Assembly: GCF_018128245.1 (NCBI RefSeq) | Contig: NZ_CP072378.1 | Span: forward strand, 806,001-870,000 | DNA: 64,000 bases | From: Leptotrichia sp. oral taxon 221 | GTDB lineage: Bacteria > Fusobacteriota > Fusobacteriia > Fusobacteriales > Leptotrichiaceae | Reading direction: 5' to 3' | Part shown: positions 56,283 through 64,000 of the stretch, piece after piece | How positions within the stretch are numbered: position 1 is the stretch's first letter | Layout: each line of letters starts with the position of its first letter | Notes under the pieces: generated by a model | Told to the model about the DNA's origin: nothing | The model's input: the letters and a program-made list of their open reading frames with translations, nothing else | The model's database searches: none | Program-made: the position numbers and the translations under genes

Positions 56283-56323
56283 ATTTTTACACACTCACTA
56301 TAAGGAGGAGGATTTTTAATAAA

Positions 56324-57280
56324 ATGATAAAAAAAGTAATGTCGTTAATTTCAATTTTTTTTGCAATATCTGTGATAACATTCTTCCTTGTGAAACTATC
56401 ACCGGGAGATCCTGCTGAAAATTATTTGAGAGCATCCCATGTGAGCATAACGGCTGAAACGTTACGAGAAACTAGAAAGAATCTTGGATTGGATAATCCG
56501 TTGCCAGTACAGTATTTTAATTGGCTAGGAAACTTGTTAAAAGGGAATTTTGGAACATCCTATACTCAAAAAACACCTGTTATAGATCTTGTGACAGAAG
56601 CCTTTGTACCAACTTTTCAATTAGGAATATTTTCGTTTATAATTTTAATTGTAGTAGCTCCTTTTCTAGGAATTTTAAGTGCAATCAAGCAAAATACAGT
56701 TTCTGATTATATTATTCAACTTTTTTCGTATATTTGTGTATCAATTCCGACATTTTGGTTAGGATATATTTTAATCATTTTCTTTTCGGTTTCATTAAGA
56801 ATTTTGCCTGTTTCAGGACGAGGAGATTGGAAAAATTTAGTTTTACCATGTATAACGTTGGTTATTCCATTAATTGCACAAACAACTTTTTTTATACGAA
56901 AAAATATTTTAGAAGAAATGGAAAGTTCTCATGTGGAAAATGCGATTATCCGTGGTGTTTCTAAAAAAAATGTAATTATTAACCATTTGTTAAAAAATAC
57001 GGCAATTCCAATTATTACTGTTTTGAGTTCGAATATTATGTATTTGTTGACGGGAAGTGTGATAATTGAGGAGATTTTCGCTTGGCCTGGCATTGGGAAA
57101 TTATTTGCGACTGCGGTTAGGACAGGGGATTTTCCGTTGATTCAAATATTGCTTTTGTTTTTTGGAATTATGTCAATTGTTGTGAATGAAGTTACTCAAA
57201 TTTTGGTGAAATTTATGGATCCACGATTGAAAATAAAAGAGAAAATGAAGAAAGAAGCAAAACATGGAGGTGTAGCATAA
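56324..57280 (+). CDS. NikB-type ABC permease (operon 2)
   Basis: About 318 residues from the ATG at 56324, which follows AAGGAGGAGG by 12 nt. A much longer in-frame reading would extend through the hairpin leader and add unrelated residues. N-terminus KKVMSLISIFFAISVITFFLVKLSPGDPAE is the standard DppB/NikB anchor. The EAA loop is RGVSKKNVIINHLLKNT. Six membrane helices. It pairs with the gene 3 nt downstream. Confidence 0.93.
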   Translation: MIKKVMSLISIFFAISVITFFLVKLSPGDPAENYLRASHVSITAETLRETRKNLGLDNPLPVQYFNWLGNLLKGNFGTSYTQKTPVIDLVTEAFVPTFQLGIFSFIILIVVAPFLGILSAIKQNTVSDYIIQLFSYICVSIPTFWLGYILIIFFSVSLRILPVSGRGDWKNLVLPCITLVIPLIAQTTFFIRKNILEEMESSHVENAIIRGVSKKNVIINHLLKNTAIPIITVLSSNIMYLLTGSVIIEEIFAWPGIGKLFATAVRTGDFPLIQILLLFFGIMSIVVNEVTQILVKFMDPRLKIKEKMKKEAKHGGVA

Positions 57281-57283
57281 ATT

Positions 57284-58096
57284 ATGAAAAAAAGAAAACT
57301 ATTTTATTTTTCAATTATATTAATTGGAATTCTGATTTTTATTGCGATTTTTGCACCTGTATTAACACCATATGATCCACAATTTATGGATATTTCTCAA
57401 AAACTTCAGCTTCCGAGTAAACTTCATAAATTGGGAACAGATCAGATGGGAAGAGATGTTCTTTCAAGATTAATTTATGGAACGAGATTATCTCTTATGA
57501 TTTCGACTCTAATTACGATTGTAACACTATGTATCAGTTTTCCAATTGGAATTTTAGCAGGTTGGTATGGAGGGAAAATTGATAAAATTTTTTTGTGGAT
57601 TGTGAATATTTTTATGTCATTTCCTAGCTTTTTACTTGCAATGGCTTTTGTTGGAATTTTGGGACAAGGGATAGGAAATATCGTAATTGCAGTAAGTGCT
57701 ATTGAGTGGGTTTATTATGCGAGAATATTGCGAAATACAGTTTCAAGCGTAAAACAACAAGAATACGTTCAATCAGCTCAAGCAATTGGTGCGTCTCCAT
57801 TTTTCATAATTAGAAAGCATATTTTGCCATTTGTTTTTAAGCCAGTTTTAGTGGCAGCACTAATGAATACAGGAAACGTAATTTTAATGATTTCAAGTTT
57901 TTCATTTTTGGGAATAGGAGTTCAACCAAATGTGTCAGAATGGGGAATGATGTTAAATGACGCAAAACCCTATTTCAGAAGAATACCAGGATTAATGCTA
58001 TATCCAGGAATGGCAATTTTTTTAACAGTCCTAGCTTTTAACTTGTTAGGAGAAACTTTTGAGAAAAAAGGAATAAAGAGAATATGGAAAAAATAA
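57284..58096 (+). CDS. NikC-type ABC permease (operon 2)
   Basis: 270 residues. Typical start FAPVLTPYDPQFMDI, LGTDQMGRDVLSRLIYG motif and EAA loop AQAIGASPFFIIRKHILP. It forms the membrane channel with the upstream permease. Gap to that gene is 3 nt, and it overlaps the following ATPase gene by 13 nt, so the genes are coupled. Confidence 0.93.
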   Translation: MKKRKLFYFSIILIGILIFIAIFAPVLTPYDPQFMDISQKLQLPSKLHKLGTDQMGRDVLSRLIYGTRLSLMISTLITIVTLCISFPIGILAGWYGGKIDKIFLWIVNIFMSFPSFLLAMAFVGILGQGIGNIVIAVSAIEWVYYARILRNTVSSVKQQEYVQSAQAIGASPFFIIRKHILPFVFKPVLVAALMNTGNVILMISSFSFLGIGVQPNVSEWGMMLNDAKPYFRRIPGLMLYPGMAIFLTVLAFNLLGETFEKKGIKRIWKK

Positions 58097-58875
58097 GTAT
58101 AAATAAATTAAAAATCAATATTGATGGGAAAAAGGTTTTAGATAATGTTTCGTTTGATTTAAAAAAAGGAGAAACACTGATTATTATTGGAGAAAGTGGT
58201 TCTGGGAAAACGGTATTCTCAAAATTATTAGTTGGGTTAAAGCCTGAAAATGCTGAAATTATTGGAAATATAACTTTTGATGAGGAAAATTTATTGGAAA
58301 TTTCTGAAAAAGAATGGAGCAAATATCGAGGAGAGAAAATCTCATATATTTCACAAAATCCGATGTCCGTCTTCAATTCTTTTCAAAATATAGAGTCTCA
58401 CGTGGTAGAACTTTTTAAAAGTCGACTTGGATTGTCAAAAAAAGAATGTGTGAACAAAATAATTGATGGAATGAAAAGATTAAATTTGCCACATCAAGAG
58501 GAATTGTTGAAGAAATATCCGTTTCAATTGAGTGGTGGAATGTTGCAAAGGATAATGTTTGCGATGATGATGCAGCTTGAACCAGATTTGTTAATTGCAG
58601 ATGAACCGACTTCTGCGTTGGATTACTACAATACTGAAAAAATTGCTGAAATACTAAAAAAATTGCAATCTCAAGAAACAGCTCTTATTGTAATTACTCA
58701 TGATTATGATTTTGCAAGACAACTTGGTGGGAAAATGATTATTTTGAAAGAAGGAAAATTAATTGAAAGTGGCAAAACGGAAGATTTATTAGAAAGTCCA
58801 AAAACAGAGTATGGGAAAGCTTTGATATTGAGGAAACGATATAAAAGGTACAAAAAGAGTGGTGGTTTAGCTTGA
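58084..58875 (+). CDS. NikD/DppD-type ABC ATPase (operon 2)
   Basis: 263 residues. Walker A GESGSGKT, Q-loop YISQNPMSVFN, signature LSGGMLQR, Walker [13 protein letters not shown] and switch VITHDYDFARQLG. First ATPase of the second importer. It begins inside the end of the permease gene and ends overlapping the TTG start of the second ATPase gene. Confidence 0.94.
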   Translation: MEKISINKLKINIDGKKVLDNVSFDLKKGETLIIIGESGSGKTVFSKLLVGLKPENAEIIGNITFDEENLLEISEKEWSKYRGEKISYISQNPMSVFNSFQNIESHVVELFKSRLGLSKKECVNKIIDGMKRLNLPHQEELLKKYPFQLSGGMLQRIMFAMMMQLEPDLLIADEPTSALDYYNTEKIAEILKKLQSQETALIVITHDYDFARQLGGKMIILKEGKLIESGKTEDLLESPKTEYGKALILRKRYKRYKKSGGLA

Positions 58876-59651
58876 AAAAATTAGTGATTGAAAATGTGAA
58901 AAAATATTACGACAAAAAGATAATTTTGAAAAATATTAATATTTCGATTTTGGAAAATGAGTGTATTGGAATTATGGGAGAAAGTGGTTCTGGGAAAAGT
59001 ACACTTGCAAAATTAATTATCGGACTAGAATCATTCGATGAAGGAAATATTATATTTAATGGGATTTCTTACAAAAATATTACAAAAAAACAAATTGCAG
59101 AAATTCATAGGAAAATTCAATTAATTTTTCAAAATGCATTTAATTCAGTAAATCCACGATATACAGTGGAAGAAGTATTAACAGAGCCATTAAAAATACA
59201 TTACAAAAAGCAAATTTCATATGAAGAAATGAAAAACCGTGCAGAAAAGTTATTGGAAAAAGTAGAGCTAGATCCAAAATTTATGTCACAAAAAGCTATT
59301 CAACTAAGTGGTGGACAATTACAAAGGGTATGTATTGCAAGGGCCTTGATATTAGAACCAGAAATAATCATATTTGATGAATCTGTTAGCGGATTAGACC
59401 CAATTATCCAAGATAAAATGCTAGAATTACTAGCTTCATTACGAGAAAGTCTTAATTTAACATATATTTTTATATCTCACGATTTTGAAACTTGCTACTA
59501 CTTATGTGATAAATTAATTATTTTAGAAAAAGGAGAAATTGCTGAAACTATTGAAAATCTTGATTTGTCAATTGAAGTTAAGAATGATAAGGTTAAGAAA
59601 ATTTTGGGAAGAAATTTTGAAACTATATGCAAACAAAAAATTTCAAAATAA
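58872..59651 (+). CDS. NikE/DppF-type ABC ATPase (operon 2)
   Basis: 259 residues starting at TTG, overlapping the preceding stop codon. Walker [24 protein letters not shown] at the Q-loop, signature LSGGQLQR, Walker B IIIFDESVSGLDP and switch ISHDFETCYYLCDK. Last gene of the B12-regulated importer; no exporter gene follows, unlike operon 1. A terminator and an IS remnant lie just downstream. Confidence 0.94.
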   Translation: MKKLVIENVKKYYDKKIILKNINISILENECIGIMGESGSGKSTLAKLIIGLESFDEGNIIFNGISYKNITKKQIAEIHRKIQLIFQNAFNSVNPRYTVEEVLTEPLKIHYKKQISYEEMKNRAEKLLEKVELDPKFMSQKAIQLSGGQLQRVCIARALILEPEIIIFDESVSGLDPIIQDKMLELLASLRESLNLTYIFISHDFETCYYLCDKLIILEKGEIAETIENLDLSIEVKNDKVKKILGRNFETICKQKISK

Positions 59652-59692
59652 TAGGGGAATTTCAAGGTAGTTTATATTTTTAACAAAAAGAT

Positions 59693-59740
59693 AGCAAGAA
59701 GTCTCTGACTTCTATAAGTGGGAGATAAATTGCTTTTTTT
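59693..59740 (+). terminator. Terminator after Nik operon 2
   Basis: Outer AGCAA (59693-59697) with TTGCT (59730-59734), inner pairs TCTC/GAGA and ACTT/AAGT, then six T. Confidence 0.75.
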
Positions 59741-59801
59741 GTAAGACAGAGTAAAAAATATAGGGGCAAATAAATTTAATAAAATTTTTAATTAACAAAA
59801 A

Positions 59802-59856
59802 AGAGGAAACCAGTTACAATATAATCACCCAATCCTATTGAAAGGTGGTTTCCTCT
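59802..59856 (+). promoter_or_regulatory. Hairpin over the ISLre2-like transposase start
   Basis: AGAGGAAACCA (59802-59812) pairs perfectly with TGGTTTCCTCT (59846-59856), ending at the base before the ATG. A TATAAT (59820-59825) lies in the loop, so transcripts from inside the element lack the left arm. Confidence 0.55.
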
Positions 59857-60260
59857 ATGATTAGAATATCAGATTTTTATTCACTTGTAAAGATTTTTTT
59901 TAAATATTTTTTCCTTCAAACTTTCGTTTGAACAACAATTTAAACTATTTATCACAAAGGCTTTTGAAATATTGTTTAGAGTTTATGTCAAAAAAGTTGA
60001 TGACAGATTTTTTCATTCCAATGAAAGAAAGGATAGATTTAAAAGCAAAGGGTTTATCAAAAGAACTGTTACTACTGCTTTTGGGTATGTAACTTTTGAA
60101 CGTCGAAAATATGTAGACAAGAAAACAGGCGTCTGCTACTACATTTTGTTTGGCAGATATTATTATCGAAGCAGGAAAAGGGACAAATATTCCATATTTA
60201 AGAGAAGGAGAAAGATTGATAAGGGAAGTTCTGAAGGAAATATATCACAAAGCAGAATGA
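59857..60260 (+). pseudogene. ISLre2-family transposase fragment
   Basis: Begins MIRISDFYSLVKIFFKYFF, then shifts frame near 59920 to SFEQQFKLFITKAFEILFRVYVKKVDDRFF and continues to FIKRTVTTAFGYVTFERRKYVDKKTG, the N-terminal region of ISLre2/UPF0236 transposases. After about 60150 the similarity jumps to a short C-terminal-like tail in another frame (IIIEAGKGTNIPYLREGERL). The catalytic middle is missing. Confidence 0.75.
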
Positions 60261-60329
60261 TTTAAAAAAGACAGCTAAAAATATTTTATTATGTTATTTT
60301 AGCTGCCCCTATATTTTTTACTCTGTCAA

Positions 60330-61964
60330 TTAAAGTTTTTTGTATTTAGGAATCCATTTTGTATTTTTAATTGCTTCTTTTAAATCATCAACAGGATCTC
60401 TATTTAATTTTTGCTTTAACACACTTTCTCCTACCGCAAGTGCCACTGTTTCAGAAAATTCTGTTAATTTTGATACAGGTGGAAGTACTGCAGCACCAGG
60501 TTTGTTTGTATCAATAATTCCCCCTAATGAATGAGCTGCTGCTGAAATTATCTTGTTATTTACAAGTCTTGATTTTGTTGCAATAATTCCAAGTCCTAAT
60601 CCAGGATAAATTAATGCGTTATTAGCTTGTCCAATTTCATAAACAGTTCCTTTATATTCTATTGGATCTGATGGAATTCCTGTTGCAATAAGGGCTCTTC
60701 CATCTGTCCATTTAATAAGATCCTTCGCAGATGCTTCTGCTAATTTTGTAGGATTGCTTAATGGAAAAATTATAGGTCTTTTTGTATGTTTTGCCATTTC
60801 TTGTATGATCTTTTTTGTAAAAGTTTTTGGTACCGTTGAAGTTCCTACTAAAATTGTTGGTTTTATAGCTTTAACTGCTGCTTCTAAATTTATTAGTTCA
60901 TCAGAATTTTCAAATTCATCACGCTTTCTCACAAAAGGAATTTGTTCTGGTGTCAATCCTTCTGTATCTTCAAACAATAATCCTTGCTTATCAACTAAAT
61001 AAAAATGCTTTTTTGCTTCGGTTTCAGAAAGTCCTTGTTCAATCATTTCATCAAAAATTCTTTTGGCAATTCCAGCTCCAGCAGTTCCTGCACCAAAACA
61101 CATATAAACTTGATCTGTAAGTTTTTCACCAGAAATTTTTAATGCTCCTAAAATTCCAGCTAAAGTAATAATTCCTGTTCCCTGTATGTCATCATTAAAA
61201 GTTGAAATTTCATTTTCATATTTTTTTAAAATATTAGCAGCATTTAATCTTCCAAAATCTTCCCAATGAAGATACAAATCCGGGAAAATTTTCTCAGCTG
61301 TTTTTACAAATTTATCAATAAAGTTATAATATTCGTCACCTCTAACTCTTTCAAATTTATTTCCCAAATAAAATTCATTTTCCAACAATTCTTTTCTATT
61401 CGTACCTGCATCAATCACAACTGGAAGAACTGTAGAAGGATCAATTCCAGCTGCAGCAGTATAAACCATTAACTTTCCAACTGAAATATCCACGCCATTA
61501 GTCCCCCAATCCCCAATTCCTAAAATTCCTTCAGCATCAGTAACAACTATCAATCGAACGTTTCTATCACTTGATGCATTTTTTAAAGTTATTTCTATAT
61601 TTTCTGGTTCTTTTACTGACAAATAAGCCGCATTCTGAGGATTTACAAATAATTCGCTGTAATTTTCTATACTTTCTGCAATTACAGGATCATAAACAAT
61701 AGGCATAAACTCAACAACGTGTTCATTAAATAAATAATAAAATAATGTTCTATTTGTGTTAAAAATTTCCATCAAAAAATGTCTTTTTTCTATTAATTTA
61801 TCTTTCGCTTGAAATTGTTTGTAAACTTGTTTCGCTTGAGTTTCTATCGTTTGGAATTGTGCTGGCAATAGTCCCAATAATCCATATTTTTTTCTTTCTT
61901 CTTTTGTAAATGCTGTTCCTTTGTTAAGAAAAGGATCATTCAAAATTTCATAACCTGATTTCAT
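60330..61964 (-). CDS. mleA: Malolactic enzyme (NAD-dependent malic enzyme family)
   Basis: 544 residues. Decarboxylates L-malate to L-lactate in one NAD/Mn-dependent step, or to pyruvate if it is a classical malic enzyme. Nearly every landmark of lactic-acid-bacterial malolactic enzymes is present in order: [77 protein letters not shown] and [19 protein letters not shown] is upstream on the minus strand. No malate permease is adjacent. The convergent IS remnant ends 2 bp after the stop. Confidence 0.9.
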   Translation of the reverse strand: MKSGYEILNDPFLNKGTAFTKEERKKYGLLGLLPAQFQTIETQAKQVYKQFQAKDKLIEKRHFLMEIFNTNRTLFYYLFNEHVVEFMPIVYDPVIAESIENYSELFVNPQNAAYLSVKEPENIEITLKNASSDRNVRLIVVTDAEGILGIGDWGTNGVDISVGKLMVYTAAAGIDPSTVLPVVIDAGTNRKELLENEFYLGNKFERVRGDEYYNFIDKFVKTAEKIFPDLYLHWEDFGRLNAANILKKYENEISTFNDDIQGTGIITLAGILGALKISGEKLTDQVYMCFGAGTAGAGIAKRIFDEMIEQGLSETEAKKHFYLVDKQGLLFEDTEGLTPEQIPFVRKRDEFENSDELINLEAAVKAIKPTILVGTSTVPKTFTKKIIQEMAKHTKRPIIFPLSNPTKLAEASAKDLIKWTDGRALIATGIPSDPIEYKGTVYEIGQANNALIYPGLGLGIIATKSRLVNNKIISAAAHSLGGIIDTNKPGAAVLPPVSKLTEFSETVALAVGESVLKQKLNRDPVDDLKEAIKNTKWIPKYKKL

Positions 61965-62104
61965 AAATAATCACCTCTAAATTTTTAAAATAATTTTAAT
62001 AAGTCAAGTATAACATGGAATAATAGAGAAATTGATTTTTTTTTACTTTAAATTAAAGGAGAGTGTCGTGGTACAATACATATGTAACAAAAAAGAAGAA
62101 AAAA

Positions 62105-62161
62105 AGAAAGGTTTCTGATATAATGTAAGCCAACCAAAACTACATAAGGAGAAACCTTTCT
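62105..62161 (+). promoter_or_regulatory. Hairpin over the IS481-like transposase start
   Basis: AGAAAGGTTTCT (62105-62116) pairs perfectly with AGAAACCTTTCT (62150-62161), which overlaps the ribosome site AAGGAG and ends at the base before the ATG. TATAAT (62119-62124) lies just inside the left arm. Confidence 0.55.
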
Positions 62162-62388
62162 ATGAATAGTATATCAGAAGAGTACCGTGTTCGCCGTGGC
62201 AGAACGGAAAAGTGGAAAGGAGCCACAGGCTAGATAGCAATTATTATTTAGGAAAAAGATTTAGAAGTCTGGAAGAATTAAGAAGGTCAGTAAAAAGATA
62301 TTGCAGCAGATACAATAATATATCAAGAAAAGTATTAAATTTTAAAAGTCCAAATGAAATGTTGAAAGAATACAGGACAAACAATTAG
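62162..62388 (+). pseudogene. IS481-family transposase remnant
   Basis: ATG and about eight codons (MNSISEE), then in another frame from about 62184 the end of an integrase core: CSPWQNGKVERSHRLDSNYY and a tail closing NFKSPNEMLKEYRTNN. SPWQNGKVERSHR contains the last catalytic Glu of IS481-type DDE transposases. Everything between start and this segment is deleted. The short junction stretch is noticeably GC-richer than its surroundings. Confidence 0.75.
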
Positions 62389-62489
62389 GCTAAGACATTA
62401 GTAAGATAACTTTTCTATTTATTTTTAAAGTTTTTGTAACAAATGTTTGACAACTATACATTTTACTCTGTCGAGCTTTTTAAAAACAC

Positions 62490-62518
62490 TTGCAAAAAGC
62501 AAAAGAATATGCTATACT
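62490..62518 (+). promoter_or_regulatory. Promoter of the rimP-nusA operon
   Basis: TTGCAA (62490-62495), 17-nt spacer, TATACT (62513-62518), extended TG (62510-62511). It begins 30 nt after the IS481-like remnant. Confidence 0.75.
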
Positions 62519-62548
62519 AACATCAAGATAAGATATTTTTAACGAGAG

Positions 62549-62578
62549 GAGTGGGAGAGATTATTTCCCACTCTTTAG
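62549..62578 (+). terminator. Leader hairpin before rimP
   Basis: GAGTGGGA (62549-62556) pairs perfectly with TCCCACTC (62566-62573), followed by TTTAGTTTT. It may act as a weak terminator or attenuator; NusA is known to act on such hairpins and to control its own operon in other bacteria. Confidence 0.6.
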
Positions 62579-62595
62579 TTTTACGAGGTGAATAT

Positions 62596-63084
62596 ATGGA
62601 AAAAATTTTAAGTGAACTTGAAGATAAAATAGAAGAGCATTTAAAAGATACGGATTTGGAACTTTCAGATATTGAGTATGTAAGAGAGGGAGGATATAAT
62701 TATTTAAGAATTTATGTTGAGAAAGAAGATGGAACTACGAGCTTAGATGATTGTATTGAAGTTAGTAAAAGAATTGATAACATAGCAGATGAAATGATAG
62801 ATGAGAAATTCTTTTTGGAAGTTTCGACTCCAGGAATTGAAAGAAAATTGAAGAAAGAAAAAGATTTCTTAAGATTTTTGGGTGAAAAAATAAAGGTTTA
62901 CGCAAAAAGTAAAATCGAAGGGAAAAAGACATTTGAAGGTATTTTGGAAAAATGTGAGAATGGAGTGATATTCATTCAAGATGAAAGATTGGAAAAATTA
63001 ATTGAAATACCGATAATTAAATTAAAAAAATCAAATATTGTATATGAATTACCAAATGATATATTAAATAGCGAGGAGGAATAA
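62596..63084 (+). CDS. rimP: Ribosome maturation factor RimP
   Basis: About 162 residues from the ATG at 62596 (GAGGTG 5 nt upstream); an in-frame upstream GTG at 62551 falls inside the leader hairpin. RimP helps 30S subunit maturation. Motifs LRIYVEKEDGTTSLDDC, FLEVSTPGIERKLK and the C-terminal SH3-like domain are present. Its stop overlaps the nusA start (TAATG). rimP-nusA order is nearly universal in bacteria. Confidence 0.95.
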   Translation: MEKILSELEDKIEEHLKDTDLELSDIEYVREGGYNYLRIYVEKEDGTTSLDDCIEVSKRIDNIADEMIDEKFFLEVSTPGIERKLKKEKDFLRFLGEKIKVYAKSKIEGKKTFEGILEKCENGVIFIQDERLEKLIEIPIIKLKKSNIVYELPNDILNSEEE

Positions 63085-64000
63085 TGAAATCAAGAGATCA
63101 AAGAATCTTTTTGGAAGCTTTAGATGAATTAGAAAAAGAAAAAGGAATTGTAAAAGAAGAGTTACTGGAGGCAGTAGAAGTTGCATTAATGGCGGCTTAT
63201 AAAAAAAATTATGGTGAAAAAGATAATGCAGAGGTAACTATTAATAGACAAACAGGAGAAGTTAAAGTATTTTCAAAAAGATTAGTTGTAGAAAAAGTGG
63301 AAAATCCTGATGAAGAAATTAGTTTTGAAGATGCATTGGGAGTAAGAAAAAGAATAAAAATAGGTGATACTTTAAACTTAGAAATTAGTGCAGAAAGTTT
63401 TAAAAGAAACGCAATTCAAAATGCAAAACAAATAGTTGTTCAAAAAGTTAGAGAATGTGAAAAGAAAAATATATATAATAAATTTAAACAAATTGAAAAA
63501 ACTATTGTGTCAGCAGTTGTTAGAAAAACAGACGAAAAAGGGAATTTATACATTGATATAAATGGTTTAGAAGCTATTATTCCAGAAAAAGAATTATCAG
63601 AAGTGGATAAATTCGTTCAAGGAGATAGAATAAAACTTTATATTGGAACAGTTGAAGAAGCTACTAAATATACAAAATGTTATTTATCAAGAAAAGCTGA
63701 TGAATTAATGAGAGGTTTATTGGAATTAGAAATCCCTGAAATTGAAGAAGGAACTATTGAGATCAAGCAAATAGCTAGAGAAGCTGGAAGTAGAACTAAA
63801 GTAGCTGTTTATTCTGAGGATAAAAACTTAGATGTAAAAGGTGCTTGTATTGGTAAAAATGGAATGAGAATTCAAAGTATAATTGATGAATTGAGAGGAG
63901 AAAAAATCGACATCGTTTTATGGGATGAAGATATGAAAGTTTTTGTAAAAAATGCTTTGAATCCTGCTGAAGTTTTATCGGTTGATATAGTTGAAGGGGA
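63084..64000 (+). CDS. nusA: Transcription termination/antitermination protein NusA (partial)
   Basis: Open to the window edge, about 305 codons visible, starting MKSRDQRIFLEALDELEKEKGI after GAGGAGGA. The N-terminal RNA-polymerase-binding domain (about 1-125), S1 domain (IVSAVVRKTDEKGNLYIDINGLEAIIPEKE, about 134-200) and the first KH domain (AREAGSRTKVAVYS and GKNGMRIQSI) are visible. NusA modulates pausing and termination. The remaining KH region lies beyond base 64000. Confidence 0.96.
   Translation, partial: MKSRDQRIFLEALDELEKEKGIVKEELLEAVEVALMAAYKKNYGEKDNAEVTINRQTGEVKVFSKRLVVEKVENPDEEISFEDALGVRKRIKIGDTLNLEISAESFKRNAIQNAKQIVVQKVRECEKKNIYNKFKQIEKTIVSAVVRKTDEKGNLYIDINGLEAIIPEKELSEVDKFVQGDRIKLYIGTVEEATKYTKCYLSRKADELMRGLLELEIPEIEEGTIEIKQIAREAGSRTKVAVYSEDKNLDVKGACIGKNGMRIQSIIDELRGEKIDIVLWDEDMKVFVKNALNPAEVLSVDIVEG

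Larger units (their letters stand above)
59745..60327 (+). mobile_element. ISLre2-like insertion sequence remnant, internally deleted
   Basis: Perfect 24-bp terminal inverted repeats at 59745-59768 and 60304-60327 (outer end GACAGAGTAAAAAATA). Only 583 bp lie between the outer ends, far shorter than a full ISLre2. The encoded transposase is fused from N- and C-terminal pieces and frameshifted. The right end stops 2 bp from the malolactic enzyme stop codon. No clear target duplication was found. Confidence 0.8.
62064..62460 (+). mobile_element. IS481-like insertion sequence remnant, internally deleted
   Basis: 397 bp with imperfect inverted ends beginning TGT (62064-62093 and 62431-62460). 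The inner parts, ATATGTAACAAAAA and ATTTGTTACAAAAA, match best. It contains only the start and the DDE C-terminus of a transposase. The adjacent TTTTACTCTGTC (62461-62472) matches the outer end of the ISLre2-like repeat at 60327, hinting at an older nested insertion. Confidence 0.65.

Noticed and set aside
56210-56323. N-terminal extension of the operon 2 NikB-like permease
   Set aside because: It runs through a hairpin leader, gives non-homologous residues, and a strong ribosome site lies before the ATG at 56324.
59972-60265. Intact 97-residue protein gene
   Set aside because: It is an internal out-of-context piece of an ISLre2-type transposase lying between perfect inverted repeats.

Overview
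The window is strongly AT-rich and comes from a diderm bacterium. It carries a FadL-type outer-membrane protein, a giant YadA-like trimeric autotransporter, an OmpA-like peptidoglycan-binding protein and many lipoproteins. These sit beside Firmicute-like genes such as disA, a malolactic enzyme and a GH4 6-phospho-alpha-glucosidase. Codon use, dense AAGGAG ribosome sites and this gene mix fit Fusobacteriota best, most likely Leptotrichia or a close relative. Species-level assignment is inference. Most genes lie on the + strand, and many have a recognisable TTGNNN-N16/17-TANNNT promoter.

Layout. 1-1.5 kb: a queuosine-precursor transporter and a radical SAM protein, perhaps a queuine-salvage pair. 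1.5-13.4 kb: FadL-like porin, then fabH, a small membrane protein, fabD, acpP, fabF, rnc, coaD, radA, disA, a DUF1385 membrane protein and a secreted coiled-coil protein. fabG, fabZ and the enoyl reductase are not here. 13.6-17 kb: a polar amino-acid ABC importer with two tandem binding lipoproteins. 17.1-31.2 kb: an OmpA-domain protein, an unknown secreted protein and a trimeric autotransporter gene of about 11.9 kb, broken by a 4-nt deletion inside one of its own repeats. 31.3-32.8 kb: a HAD hydrolase and a HIRAN-domain protein. 32.9-37.2 kb: a four-gene unit ending in a VgrG-like spike, with a possible tube protein and two unrecognised proteins. This is the best candidate for an undescribed system. 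37.2-41.6 kb: a TreR-like GntR regulator, a 6-phospho-alpha-glucosidase and a GH13 alpha-glucosidase. 41.9-46.6 kb: a small secreted protein, an orphan RelB-like antitoxin with a truncated RelE remnant, ogt, an AAA-ATPase/nuclease-like protein and rarA.

46.6-59.7 kb holds two complete NikABCDE-type ABC operons. The first ends in a translationally coupled MATE exporter. The second is preceded by a cobalamin riboswitch with its own terminator, which points to cobalt or a B12-related substrate. An MliC-type lysozyme inhibitor lies between them. 59.7-62.5 kb: two internally deleted insertion-sequence remnants (ISLre2-like and IS481-like) flank a malolactic enzyme gene on the minus strand. Both remnants have a hairpin covering the transposase start region. 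62.5-64 kb: the rimP-nusA operon begins and nusA runs off the window.

No tRNA, rRNA or CRISPR array was seen. Coordinates of short sites were counted by hand. Pairings in such AT-rich DNA should be treated as candidates until folded and compared with related genomes.
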